Of a stretch of 57,990 nt of DNA, positions 24,346 through 32,438 are shown one piece after another. The DNA lies in NCBI RefSeq assembly GCF_000518645.1, contig NZ_JADZ01000035.1, positions 1-57,990 on the forward strand, read 5' to 3'. The translations under genes and the position numbers were made by a program. This DNA is from Curvibacter gracilis ATCC BAA-807. Its GTDB lineage: Bacteria > Pseudomonadota > Gammaproteobacteria > Burkholderiales > Burkholderiaceae_C. The notes below the pieces were generated by a model, which was not told the origin of the DNA, did not search any database, and saw only the letters and a program-made list of their open reading frames with translations. How positions within the stretch are numbered: the first letter of the stretch is position 1; each line of letters opens with the position of its first letter.

Positions 24346-24541
24346 TCGAAGTTATGCACAAAACTGGGGCACCTGCCCGGCCATGAAAAACACCGCTTCT
24401 GGGCCGCTTGAAAATACGGCTAAGTCCTTGTCCGCATTCAATTTGCGAGCGGCCATGGCGGCAGAGGCCGCCGCCCGCGCGAGCGGCCCAGGCCAAGCCC
24501 GGTGGCCCTGCGCGAGCATCTGTCAACAAACTTATCCACAG
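24346..24541 (+). repeat. DnaA-box repeat unit D (eroded)
   Basis: TTATGCACA (24352-24360) and GTCAACAAAC plus TTATCCACA (24532-24540) are 180 bp apart, as in the other units. The central dyad is missing and the interior is GC-rich. The last box lies 68 nt upstream of the priA ATG. Confidence 0.5.
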
Positions 24542-24594
24542 ATGACACAGGCGTTCCAAGCCGGGGGCTGGGTCGGGCACCCGGCGCACTGACG

Positions 24595-24600
24595 CACAAT
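24595..24600 (+). promoter_or_regulatory. Possible -10 element immediately before priA
   Basis: CACAAT ends 8 nt before ATG 24609, and no Shine-Dalgarno lies between. A credible -35 is not seen. Confidence 0.25.
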
Positions 24601-24608
24601 CCAACCCC

Positions 24609-26720
24609 ATGACCCACCGGATTGCCGTCGTGGTCCAGACGCCGGCCCACAGCGGCCTCTCGGGGCCCCTCACCTACCTGAGCCCGGAGCCCGTGGCCCC
24701 GGGCACCCTGGTGCGCGTGCCCCTGGGCAAGCGCGAGACCCTGGGCGTGGTCTGGCCGGTGCCTGAAGCCGAGCTGGACAGCGCCGGGGTGGCCGAACGC
24801 CAGATCGCCGGCGTGCTGGGCGGCCTGCCGCCCCTGGGCCAGGCCTGGATGCGGCTGGTGAGCTTTTCGGCCCGGTACTACCAGCGCTCGCTCGGCGAAG
24901 TGGCGTTGGCTGCCCTGCCCCCTCAACTGCGGGAGCTGGGCCCCGAACAGTTGGCGCGCCGGCTCAAGCGCCAACCGGTGGCGGCCGACAGTGCTGACAC
25001 CCAGGCCAGCGCGGTGGCCTTGCCCGAATTGACGGCCGAGCAGTTGGAGGTGACCCGGGCCATTGAAGAGGGCAGCGGCCCCTTCCTGCTGTTTGGCGCC
25101 ACCGGCAGCGGCAAGACCGAGGTCTACCTGCGCAGCGTGCAGGCCCTGCTGGAGCGCGACCCCACGGCCCAGGCCCTGGTGATGGTGCCCGAGATCAACC
25201 TGACGCCGCAGCTGGAAGAGCGCTTCCAGGCCCGCTTTGCGCCGCACTGGGGCCCGCAGGCGGTGGTCTCGATGCACAGCGGCATGACCAACCCGCAGCG
25301 CCTCAAGAGCTGGCTGGCCGCACATGGCGGCGCGGCGCGCATCGTGCTGGGCACGCGCATGGCCATCTTCGCCTCGCTGCCGGGCCTGCGCCTGATCATC
25401 GTGGACGAGGAGCACGACCCCAGCTACAAGCAGCAGGAGGGGGCCCGCTACTCGGCGCGCGACCTGGCGGTGTACCGCGCCCAGCAGGAAGGCGCCAAGG
25501 TGCTGCTGGGCTCGGCCACGCCCTCGCTCGAGAGCTGGCACCACAGCCGCCCGGCCGCCGAAGGCGGGCGCTACCAGCGCCTGCTGATGCCCACACGGGT
25601 GGGTGCCGCAGCCGCGGCCGGCCTGCCCCGGGTGTGCCGGGTGGACATGAACCGCCAGCCCCGGGGCAGTGTCTTCTCGGCACCACTGAGTGCCGCCCTG
25701 CGCGAGCGGGTGGCCCGCGGCGAGCAGGTGATGATCTTCTTGAACCGGCGCGGCTACTCGCCCGTGCTGCACTGCCGCGACTGCGGCTGGAAGAGCGAAT
25801 GCCCGCACTGCAGCGCGTTTCGCGTCTTCCACAAGATCGACCGCACCCTGCGCTGCCACCACTGCGGCTTCACCCAGCCCGTGCCCCGCGCCTGCCCCGA
25901 GTGCGGCAACCTGGACATCTCGCCGCTGGGCCGGGGCACCGAACAGCTCGAAGAGCAGTTGGCCGAATTGTTCGAAGGCACGCTGCGGCCCGACGGCCAG
26001 CCGGTGCGCATCGCCCGCATCGATGCCGACAGCACCCGGGCCAAGGGCGCCCTGGAGTCGCAACTGGCCCAGGTGCACACCGGCGAGGTCGACGTGCTGG
26101 TGGGCACACAGATGATTGCCAAGGGGCACGACTTCCGCCGCGTCACCCTGGTGGCGGCCATCAACCCCGACGGCGCCCTGTTCTCCAGCGACTTCCGGGC
26201 GCCCGAGCGCCTATTTGCCCTGCTGATGCAGGCGGGCGGACGGGCCGGCCGCGACGCCGCCTTCGTGAGCGCACAAAACAGCGAAGGTGAGATGTGGGTG
26301 CAGACCTTCCACCCCGACCACCCGCTGTTCGAAGCCCTGAAGCGGCACGACTACCCGGCCTTTGCCGCGCAACAACTGCGCGAGCGCGAGCAGGCCGGCA
26401 TGCCGCCTTTCTCTTTCCAGGCCCTGGTGCGCGCCGAGGCGCGCAGCCAGGACGTGGCCCAGGCCTTTCTGAATGCCGCCAGCGCTGCCGGTGAGGCCCT
26501 GCCCGGGGCCGAGCAGGTGTTCCGCTTTCCGGCCGTGCCCATGACGGTGCAGCGTGTGGCCAACATCGAGCGGGCCCAGATGCTCATAGAGTCGGATTCG
26601 CGCGCCGCGCTGCAGCGCTTTCTGGCCGCCTGGCAGGGCGTGCTGCACGCCACCCGCAGCCAGCCCGAGCACAAGGGCCTGATCCGCTGGGCCATCGATG
26701 TCGACCCGCTCATGATCTGA
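24609..26720 (+). CDS. priA: Primosomal protein N' (replication restart helicase PriA)
   Basis: 703 residues, the usual PriA length. It recognises stalled or collapsed forks and reloads the replicative helicase. Residues 1-110 are the 3' DNA-end binding domain (PLTYLSPEPVAPGTLVRVPLG). Walker A is GATGSGKTE from Gly163 and Walker B is the DEEH box from Asp266. The eight-cysteine zinc insert runs from Cys389 (CRDC, CPHC, CHHC, CPEC), interrupting the helicase lobes. GTQMIAKGHDF and QAGGRAGR are motifs V and VI. It has no clear Shine-Dalgarno, and four DnaA-box pairs lie directly upstream, so DnaA control of its expression is possible. Confidence 0.97.
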   Translation: MTHRIAVVVQTPAHSGLSGPLTYLSPEPVAPGTLVRVPLGKRETLGVVWPVPEAELDSAGVAERQIAGVLGGLPPLGQAWMRLVSFSARYYQRSLGEVALAALPPQLRELGPEQLARRLKRQPVAADSADTQASAVALPELTAEQLEVTRAIEEGSGPFLLFGATGSGKTEVYLRSVQALLERDPTAQALVMVPEINLTPQLEERFQARFAPHWGPQAVVSMHSGMTNPQRLKSWLAAHGGAARIVLGTRMAIFASLPGLRLIIVDEEHDPSYKQQEGARYSARDLAVYRAQQEGAKVLLGSATPSLESWHHSRPAAEGGRYQRLLMPTRVGAAAAAGLPRVCRVDMNRQPRGSVFSAPLSAALRERVARGEQVMIFLNRRGYSPVLHCRDCGWKSECPHCSAFRVFHKIDRTLRCHHCGFTQPVPRACPECGNLDISPLGRGTEQLEEQLAELFEGTLRPDGQPVRIARIDADSTRAKGALESQLAQVHTGEVDVLVGTQMIAKGHDFRRVTLVAAINPDGALFSSDFRAPERLFALLMQAGGRAGRDAAFVSAQNSEGEMWVQTFHPDHPLFEALKRHDYPAFAAQQLREREQAGMPPFSFQALVRAEARSQDVAQAFLNAASAAGEALPGAEQVFRFPAVPMTVQRVANIERAQMLIESDSRAALQRFLAAWQGVLHATRSQPEHKGLIRWAIDVDPLMI

Positions 26721-26899
26721 GCCTCTCGCGCCCGAAGCTGCGCCACTGGTGCCGTCGGCCTGGTTACAAAGCTCTCAAAGCGAAAGATCAAAGGACGGCG
26801 GCCGCCCCCTGGCTCGACACTGCGCAGGCTTTGCAAGGCCCGGGGAAGGGCCCTGGGTCTTCATGCAGAGCGAGCAAGTACAAACAGGGAGCACATTCC

Positions 26900-27652
26900 A
26901 TGAAAAACCGTTTCTGGCCCAGCGCCACGCTGGCCGCCGCACTGAGCCTCACCGTCAGCCTGGCCCACGCCTTCGACCTCGGGAGCGCCGTCAGCGCCGC
27001 CGGCAAGGGCCTCAAGGCCGCCACCCTGAGCGACGCCGAAGTGGCCGATGTGGCGCGCCAGGTCAGCGCATCAGAGGACAAGCGCAACAAGGTGGCGGCC
27101 GCCGGCTCGTCGTATGCGGCCCGGCTGGACCGGCTGGCCGCAGGCCTGAAAAGCGAAGACGGCCTGAAGCTCAACTTCAAGGTCTACCTCAACCCCGAGG
27201 TGAATGCCTTTGCCATGGCCGATGGCACCGTGCGGGTGTACAGCGGCTTGATGGACAAGATGAATGACAACGAACTGCGCTTTGTCGTCGGCCACGAAAT
27301 CGCGCACGTGAAGCTGGGCCACAGCAAAAAGGCCTTGCAGGCCGCCTATGCGGCCTCTGCGGCACGCGATGCGGCCGCCGCCTCCAGCAATACGGCGGTC
27401 GCCGTGCTCAGCCAGTCGGCGCTGGGGGATCTGGCCGAAAAGCTGATTCACGCGCAATTCTCACAAAGCCAGGAAAGCGATGCCGATGCGTACTCGGTCC
27501 GCTTCATGCAAAAGCACCAATACGACACCCAGGCCGCCAGCAGCGCACTGCGCAAACTGCAAGACCTGGGCGGCGGTGAGAAGAGCATGTTCTCCAGCCA
27601 CCCGGCCCCGGGCGAGCGGGCCAAACAGGTGGAGTCTCAGCTGAAGGGTTGA
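26900..27652 (+). CDS. M48 family zinc metalloprotease, exported
   Basis: 250 residues. Signal peptide MKNRFWPSATLAAALSLTVSLAHAF, then a short helical region and the peptidase domain. The zinc motif is His132-Glu-x2-His136 (GHEIAH) with the third ligand in QESDADAYSVRF; FKVYLNPEVNAFAMADGTVRVYSGLMD is the usual M48 strand and turn before the metal site. It is close to the LoiP/YggG-type periplasmic proteases and probably takes part in envelope protein quality control; no lipobox Cys is present. GGGAG precedes ATG 26900, and the upstream open extension is rejected because it would bury the signal peptide. It is convergent with the AEC gene 14 nt away. Confidence 0.92.
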   Translation: MKNRFWPSATLAAALSLTVSLAHAFDLGSAVSAAGKGLKAATLSDAEVADVARQVSASEDKRNKVAAAGSSYAARLDRLAAGLKSEDGLKLNFKVYLNPEVNAFAMADGTVRVYSGLMDKMNDNELRFVVGHEIAHVKLGHSKKALQAAYAASAARDAAAASSNTAVAVLSQSALGDLAEKLIHAQFSQSQESDADAYSVRFMQKHQYDTQAASSALRKLQDLGGGEKSMFSSHPAPGERAKQVESQLKG

Positions 27653-27666
27653 GGCGGCTCTCGCGC

Positions 27667-28644
27667 TCAGCGCAGCCAGGCCACGGCAGCCGGAAAGCTG
27701 ACAAAGGCCACCACCGTCGACAGCAGGATGATGCGCGCCACGCGCCCCGTGTCGGCGCCAAAGCGCTCGGTCAGCATGGACACATTGCTGGCGCTGGGCA
27801 AGGCCGCCAGCAAGACCACCACGGTCAAGGCGAAGGGGTCCAGCGGCAAGCCGGCGGCCATGGCGGCGCGGCCGGCACCCCACACCAGCAGAGGGTGCAG
27901 CACCAGCTTGTACAGCGCAATGCGCGGCACATCGCCCCAGCCCCGGGGGCTCGCGGCCTGGCGCGAGGGCAGCATCTGCGAACGCGCCAGCACCGCGCCC
28001 ATGGTGAACAGGGCCACGGGCGAGGCCGCATCGGCCAGCAGCGAGACGGTTTTCTGCAGCGGCGCCGGCAGGCTGAAGCCCAGCACCGAGGCCAGCCCAC
28101 CCAGCAAAATGGACCAAGGCATGGGGTTGGCGGCCACCCCGCGCAAGGCATTGCGCAAGGCCTGCGCCACGCCATGCTGGCCGGCCCCGTCCAGGCGCGA
28201 CAAGGCAATGCACAACGAAGAGGTGAAGACCATGTCGGCCACCAGCGTGACGATGGTGGGCCCCACCACCTGCGCCCCCAGCAGAGCCACCAGCAAGGGC
28301 ACGCCCATGAAGCCGGTGTTGGGAAACGCCGCCACCAGGGCGCCGAAGGCGGTGTCGTTCCAGCCCGGCCGGTTGGCTGCCGGCCCGCGGCGGGTGGTGA
28401 GCACGGTCAGCCCCACCAGCGCCAGCGAGCACAGCAGGTAGACCCCGAACAGCGTGGCGTCCAGCATCTGGGCAATCGGGGTGCTGGCCCCGAAGCGGTA
28501 CAGCATGCAAGGCAGGGCAAAGAACAACACAAAGCCGTTCAGCCCGCCAATGGCCTCCAGCGGCAGCATGCGCCGGCGCGCCGCCACATAGCCACACAGG
28601 ACCAGGGCAAAGAACGGAAAGGTGACTTGCAGAATCGAGAGCAC
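27667..28644 (-). CDS. AEC (auxin efflux carrier) family transporter
   Basis: 325 residues with about ten hydrophobic helices in two repeats. Family markers are GFVLFFALPCMLYRFG near the start, AAFPNTGFMGVPLLVALLG in the first repeat, and AALPSASNVSMLTERFG in the second, the last holding the conserved Pro-Ser/Asn crossover. AEC members in proteobacteria export or import malate, malonate or related carboxylates; the substrate is unknown here. Translation starts at GTG 28644, the only reasonable start before the first helix. It lies 93 nt downstream of the PAP2 phosphatase gene on the same strand, with a hairpin between. Confidence 0.9.
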   Translation of the reverse strand: MLSILQVTFPFFALVLCGYVAARRRMLPLEAIGGLNGFVLFFALPCMLYRFGASTPIAQMLDATLFGVYLLCSLALVGLTVLTTRRGPAANRPGWNDTAFGALVAAFPNTGFMGVPLLVALLGAQVVGPTIVTLVADMVFTSSLCIALSRLDGAGQHGVAQALRNALRGVAANPMPWSILLGGLASVLGFSLPAPLQKTVSLLADAASPVALFTMGAVLARSQMLPSRQAASPRGWGDVPRIALYKLVLHPLLVWGAGRAAMAAGLPLDPFALTVVVLLAALPSASNVSMLTERFGADTGRVARIILLSTVVAFVSFPAAVAWLR

Positions 28645-28666
28645 GGCAAAACGCTTTCAGCCGGCA

Positions 28667-28687
28667 GCCCGGCAGGGGGTGCCGGGC
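28667..28687 (-). terminator. Hairpin between the PAP2 phosphatase and AEC genes
   Basis: Perfect eight-base arms GCCCGGCA (28667-28674) and TGCCGGGC (28680-28687) around a G5 loop. It is 51 nt past the phosphatase stop. No T tract adjoins it, so its terminator role is uncertain. Confidence 0.4.
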
Positions 28688-28737
28688 GGACCCCCAACCT
28701 CGGCAAGCGGCCTATTCTGCCGGCTTTGCGGACAGGC

Positions 28738-29652
28738 TCAAGGCTTCAGCGCCAAGGCCTGGGATTCGGCGGCGCAGTCACGGGCCAGGGGCGGCGCGGC
28801 CTGGCGCAAGGCCGCCACCTCGGCCGCCGCACGCTTCCATTGGGCCTGGTAGACCGGATCGGCCTGCAGCCGTGCCACCACCGCGGCCGCCACGACACGG
28901 CCGTTGTCCACATCGCTTTGCCAATGCGCGCCGCAGATCATGCGGCTTTGGCCAAAGGCATAACCCCGGGCCAGCAAGGCGTCGGTGCGCTCCGGCATCA
29001 GGCTGGTGAGCACCAGGGCCCAGGCCCAGCCGATGGCCGTGTGGCCCGAGGGGTAGGAGCCATCGCTGCGCAACGCGGTCTCGTCGTCCGGGGTGCAAGT
29101 GCCGGTGTTGTTGACCACGAAGGGGCGCTGGCGCTGGTAGAACACCTTGGCCTTGTAGGTGCTCAGCCCGGCGTCGGCAAAACTGCGCTGCATCAGCGTG
29201 GTCAGGTGGGGGGTGAGCTGGGGGTCGAACTCAAAGCCCGTGGTGCAGGCAAAGGCGTTGGCCGAGGCCGGGAATTTCAGATTGGCATCCTGCCGCGCCA
29301 GCGCACCGCGCGGCCCCTGGGCCAGGGCGCGGGTGTTTTCAAACGCGGCCTGATCGGCCTGGGCCGCCGCCGAGCCCGGTGCGGGCGGCGCCGGCAGCAG
29401 GGCCAGGCTGTCAGGGTATTGCGCAGCCGACAGGTAGCCGCGCATCACGCCCGAGCCAGGGCGGGTTTCACCCACCTCGGCCAGGGTGGTGGGCGGCTCG
29501 GACGGATCATTGGCTGAGCCGGCGTGGCTGCCACCGCAGCCGCTCAGGAACAGGGGCGAGGCGAGTGCCGCCCCCAGGGCCAGCACAACCGGACAGGAGC
29601 GTGGGGCAAGCCCACGGGGGGCGGGATGGAGGTGACGAGTGGGCAAGGGCAT
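28738..29652 (-). CDS. PAP2-family phosphatase lipoprotein (class A non-specific acid phosphatase-like)
   Basis: 304 residues. The leader ends in a lipobox, LFLSGC, so the mature protein should be a lipid-anchored periplasmic or outer-membrane enzyme. The three-part vanadate-dependent/PAP2 phosphatase signature is complete: K-x6-RP (KVFYQRQRP), PSGH (YPSGHTAIGWAWA) and SR-x5-H-x3-D (SRMICGAHWQSD). The second and third supply the proton donor and the nucleophilic His. Proteins of this kind release phosphate from small organic esters. The start at 29652 has CGGAGA at good distance; the frame reads 44 codons further upstream without a leader peptide. Confidence 0.92.
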   Translation of the reverse strand: MPLPTRHLHPAPRGLAPRSCPVVLALGAALASPLFLSGCGGSHAGSANDPSEPPTTLAEVGETRPGSGVMRGYLSAAQYPDSLALLPAPPAPGSAAAQADQAAFENTRALAQGPRGALARQDANLKFPASANAFACTTGFEFDPQLTPHLTTLMQRSFADAGLSTYKAKVFYQRQRPFVVNNTGTCTPDDETALRSDGSYPSGHTAIGWAWALVLTSLMPERTDALLARGYAFGQSRMICGAHWQSDVDNGRVVAAAVVARLQADPVYQAQWKRAAAEVAALRQAAPPLARDCAAESQALALKP

Positions 29653-29845
29653 GGGTGTTGTCTCCGGATCGCAAGCGTTGTGAACGGAGCCGGCCTCGGC
29701 AGGCAGGTACCGGCTCCCGGGCCGGCCAGCGCGCCGGCGCCAGCCGGGGCCCCACCAGCGTGCGCTGGCCGGTGCCGGTATCATTGCGGGCCCCGCTGGC
29801 CACCCCGCCGCTCATCAGCCTGTCACAGGCGCCTTCCATCACCCC

Positions 29846-31903
29846 ATGTCTGCCGGTCTGAATTTCGCCCAACTTGAAGCTGTGAACTACCTCCAGGGCC
29901 CCTGCCTGGTGTTGGCAGGCGCCGGCTCGGGCAAGACACGGGTGATCACGATGAAGATCGCGCGCCTGATCGAGGCGGGCATGCCCCCGAAGCGCATCGC
30001 GGCCATCACCTTCACCAACAAGGCCGCGGCCGAAATGCGCGAGCGGGCCAAGGGCCTGATCGGGCGCAATGCCAAAGACCTGGTGATCTGCACCTTCCAC
30101 GCGCTGGGCGTGCGCCTGATGCGCGAAGACGGCCAGGCCCTGGGCCTGAAGCCGCAGTTCAGCATCCTGGACGCCGATGACGTGACCGGCATCCTGAAAG
30201 ACTGCGGCGGCAGCCCCGACATGGCCACGGCGCGCCAGTGGCAATGGACCATCAGTGCCTGGAAGAACCAGGGCATGAACTCGGCCGATGCCATGGCCCA
30301 GGCCGAGAACGACCACGAGCGGGTGATCGCCGAGATCATGGCGCGCTATGAAGAACGCCTGACGGCCTACCAGAGCGTCGACTTCGACGACCTGATCGGC
30401 ATGCCCTTGAAGCTGTTGCGCGACTTCCCCGAGGTACGCGAGAAATGGCAGAACACCCTGGGCCATGTGCTGGTGGACGAATACCAGGACACCAATGCCA
30501 CCCAGTACGAGGTGCTCAAGGCCCTGGTGGGCGAACGCGCGCGCTTCACCGCGGTGGGCGACGACGACCAGTCGATCTACGGCTGGCGCGGTGCCACGCT
30601 GGACAACCTGCGCAAGCTGCCGATCGATTTTCCGCAGCTCAAGGTGATCAAGCTGGAGCAGAACTACCGCTCCACCTCGGCCATCCTGCGCGCGGCCAAC
30701 AACGTGATCCAGCCCAACCCCAAGCTGTTTCCCAAGACCCTGTTCTCGGAGCTGGGCGAGGGCGAGCCGGTGCGCGTGGTCGACGCCGACAACGAAGAGC
30801 ACGAGGCCGAGCGCGCCGTGGCCCGCATCCAGAGCCTGCGCGCCACCTCGCAATGGAAGAACCTGAAGGATTTCGCCATCCTGTACCGCGCCAACCACCA
30901 GGCGCGCATGTTCGAGCAGGCGCTGCGCCGTGCGCAGATCCCGTACAAGGTGTCGGGCGGCCAAAGCTTTTTTGACCGGGCCGAAATCAAGGACCTGTGC
31001 GCCTGGTTCCGGCTGTGGATCAACAACGACGACAACCCCGCCTTCCTGCGCTCCATCACCACGCCCAAGCGCGGCATCGGCCACACCACGCTGGCCCAGT
31101 TGGGGGTGTATGCCGACCAGTACAAGCTGAGCCTGTTCGAGTCGCTGTTCAGCTCATCGCTGCAGAACGTGCTGCCGGCGCGGGCGTCGGCGGGGCTGCA
31201 GGAGTTCGGCCGCTACGTGAACGACCTGGAATACCGGGCCAAGCAGACGCTGGGCGCCGAAGATGCACGCGCCTTCCTCAACGAGTTCCTCAAAGAGATC
31301 GGTTACGAGCAGCATCTGTACGACAACGAGGACAGCGAGAAGGCCGCAGCCACCCGCTGGACCAACGTGATGGAGTTCTGCGACTGGATGGCCGGGCGCT
31401 GCGGTGGCCAGATCGACGACACCGCGGGCGTGACCACCAGCACCGAGAAAAAGAACCTGCTGGAGGTGGCGCAGACGATTGCCCTGCTGTCGACCATCAG
31501 CGACCGCGAACAGGAGCAGGACGTGGTGACGCTGTCCACCCTGCACGCCTCCAAGGGCCTGGAGTGGCCGCATGTGATGCTGGTGGGCGTGAACGAGAAC
31601 ATCCTGCCCTTCAAGATGGACCAGGAGCCCGGCAGCGCCGAGAGCGGTGAAAGCCTGGCGCTGCGCCTGCAGGAAGAACGCCGCCTGATGTATGTGGGCA
31701 TCACCCGCGCCCAGCGCACGCTGGCGGTGAGCTGGACGCGCCGGCGCAAGAAGGGCCGCGAAATGGTCGCCGCCCTGCCCAGCCGATTCATCGCCGAAAT
31801 GGCCCTGGACCAGAAGACCGTGAAGGAAGACCCGCGCGAGAAGCTCAAGGCCTTGCGCGCCGAATTCGCCAAGCGGGCGGCGGCCGGCGCCGCACCCACC
31901 TGA
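29846..31903 (+). CDS. rep: ATP-dependent DNA helicase Rep (UvrD/Rep family)
   Basis: 685 residues, near the 673 of E. coli Rep and shorter than UvrD. It is a 3'-5' translocase that helps forks past proteins and transcription complexes. Motifs appear in order: Q motif (LNFAQLEAV), Walker A (GAGSGKTR), Ia (ITFTNKAAAEM), Walker B (VDEYQDTN), III (GDDDQSIYGWRGA), IV (NYRSTSAIL), V (TLHASKGLEWPHVMLVG) and VI (YVGITRAQ). The C-terminal ~25 residues are charged, as in Rep, where they contact DnaB. Transcription is away from the PAP2 gene. Together with priA and the DnaA-box array this makes a loose replication-related neighbourhood. Confidence 0.93.
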   Translation: MSAGLNFAQLEAVNYLQGPCLVLAGAGSGKTRVITMKIARLIEAGMPPKRIAAITFTNKAAAEMRERAKGLIGRNAKDLVICTFHALGVRLMREDGQALGLKPQFSILDADDVTGILKDCGGSPDMATARQWQWTISAWKNQGMNSADAMAQAENDHERVIAEIMARYEERLTAYQSVDFDDLIGMPLKLLRDFPEVREKWQNTLGHVLVDEYQDTNATQYEVLKALVGERARFTAVGDDDQSIYGWRGATLDNLRKLPIDFPQLKVIKLEQNYRSTSAILRAANNVIQPNPKLFPKTLFSELGEGEPVRVVDADNEEHEAERAVARIQSLRATSQWKNLKDFAILYRANHQARMFEQALRRAQIPYKVSGGQSFFDRAEIKDLCAWFRLWINNDDNPAFLRSITTPKRGIGHTTLAQLGVYADQYKLSLFESLFSSSLQNVLPARASAGLQEFGRYVNDLEYRAKQTLGAEDARAFLNEFLKEIGYEQHLYDNEDSEKAAATRWTNVMEFCDWMAGRCGGQIDDTAGVTTSTEKKNLLEVAQTIALLSTISDREQEQDVVTLSTLHASKGLEWPHVMLVGVNENILPFKMDQEPGSAESGESLALRLQEERRLMYVGITRAQRTLAVSWTRRRKKGREMVAALPSRFIAEMALDQKTVKEDPREKLKALRAEFAKRAAAGAAPT

Positions 31904-31946
31904 ACCGCGCCCCCCGGTCTACCGGGCCCGACGCACTGACACTGCC

Positions 31947-32438
31947 ATGCTCCGACCCTCCAGCCCCCTGAAAAAGCTGCTCCTGCTGGCCGCCCTGAGC
32001 GGGGGCCTGCAGGCCCTGGCCGCCGATGCCCCGGCACCGGCCCAAGCCGCCACCGCGACACCCCAGGCACTCACGGCCCCCCAGGCCGCGCCCTGCCCTC
32101 AGCCCGATGAGCTGCAGGCGGCGGATCTGTACGGCCTGTGGCGGGCCGAGTTCGAACCCCAGGCCACCCCGGCCACCGTGCTGCTGGAGCGCCACCCCGA
32201 TCTGGCCGGCAGCGTGCGGGGCGTGCTGCAGCGCGAGGGCGTGCGGGCCTGGGTCAGCGGCGACGTGGACAATGGCGACTTCACGCTCGAAGAGTCCGCC
32301 AACGGGCGCAACATCTCGGCCACCTGGCTGGGCGAAGTCAGCCCCGAGAGCTGCGGACGTGAAATCAAAGGCACATGGACCTCCGAAACACAGCCCCAGA
32401 AACCGCTGCGCTTTGTGCTGCGCAAGGTGGCCCGATGA
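31947..32438 (+). CDS. Hypothetical exported protein
   Basis: 163 residues that I do not recognise as a named family. A signal peptide (residues ~1-26, ending LQALAADA) is followed by an Ala/Pro/Thr-rich linker. The ~100-residue compact domain that follows has two cysteines (Cys50 region CPQP and the later SCGREIKG) that could form a disulfide. It also has alternating short strands such as LYGLWRAEFEPQ and ISATWLGEV. The gene overlaps pldA by ATGA, so translation of the two is probably linked and the protein may serve the outer-membrane phospholipase. That role is inference from position alone. Confidence 0.75.
   Translation: MLRPSSPLKKLLLLAALSGGLQALAADAPAPAQAATATPQALTAPQAAPCPQPDELQAADLYGLWRAEFEPQATPATVLLERHPDLAGSVRGVLQREGVRAWVSGDVDNGDFTLEESANGRNISATWLGEVSPESCGREIKGTWTSETQPQKPLRFVLRKVAR

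Larger units (their letters stand above)
23281..24541. other. Tandem ~365 bp repeat array with paired DnaA boxes (putative DnaA-binding locus, origin-like)
   Basis: A gene-free stretch between hemE and priA, less GC-rich than its surroundings. Perfect TTATNCACA boxes on the plus strand start at 23290, 23466, 23655, 23831, 24194, 24352 and 24532; a one-mismatch box TTGTGCACA starts at 24008. They fall in pairs (TTATGCACA type then TTATCCACA) separated by 176, 176, 186 and 180 bp. A-to-B spacing is 365 bp and B-to-C 363 bp, measured on the second boxes. Open frames here are short, lack ribosome sites and are not believed. The locus could be a replication origin, a DnaA-titrating site or a DnaA-responsive control region for priA. 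Confidence 0.7.

Noticed and set aside
23281-24541. An iteron-type plasmid or phage origin
   Set aside because: The repeated short word is the chromosomal DnaA box, there is no rep gene, integrase or partition gene, and the flanks are ordinary chromosomal genes.
23734-24592. Short open frames (193 and 202 codons) inside the DnaA-box array
   Set aside because: They run across repeat units without ribosome sites, change composition between units and have no recognisable product. Non-coding DNA explains them better.
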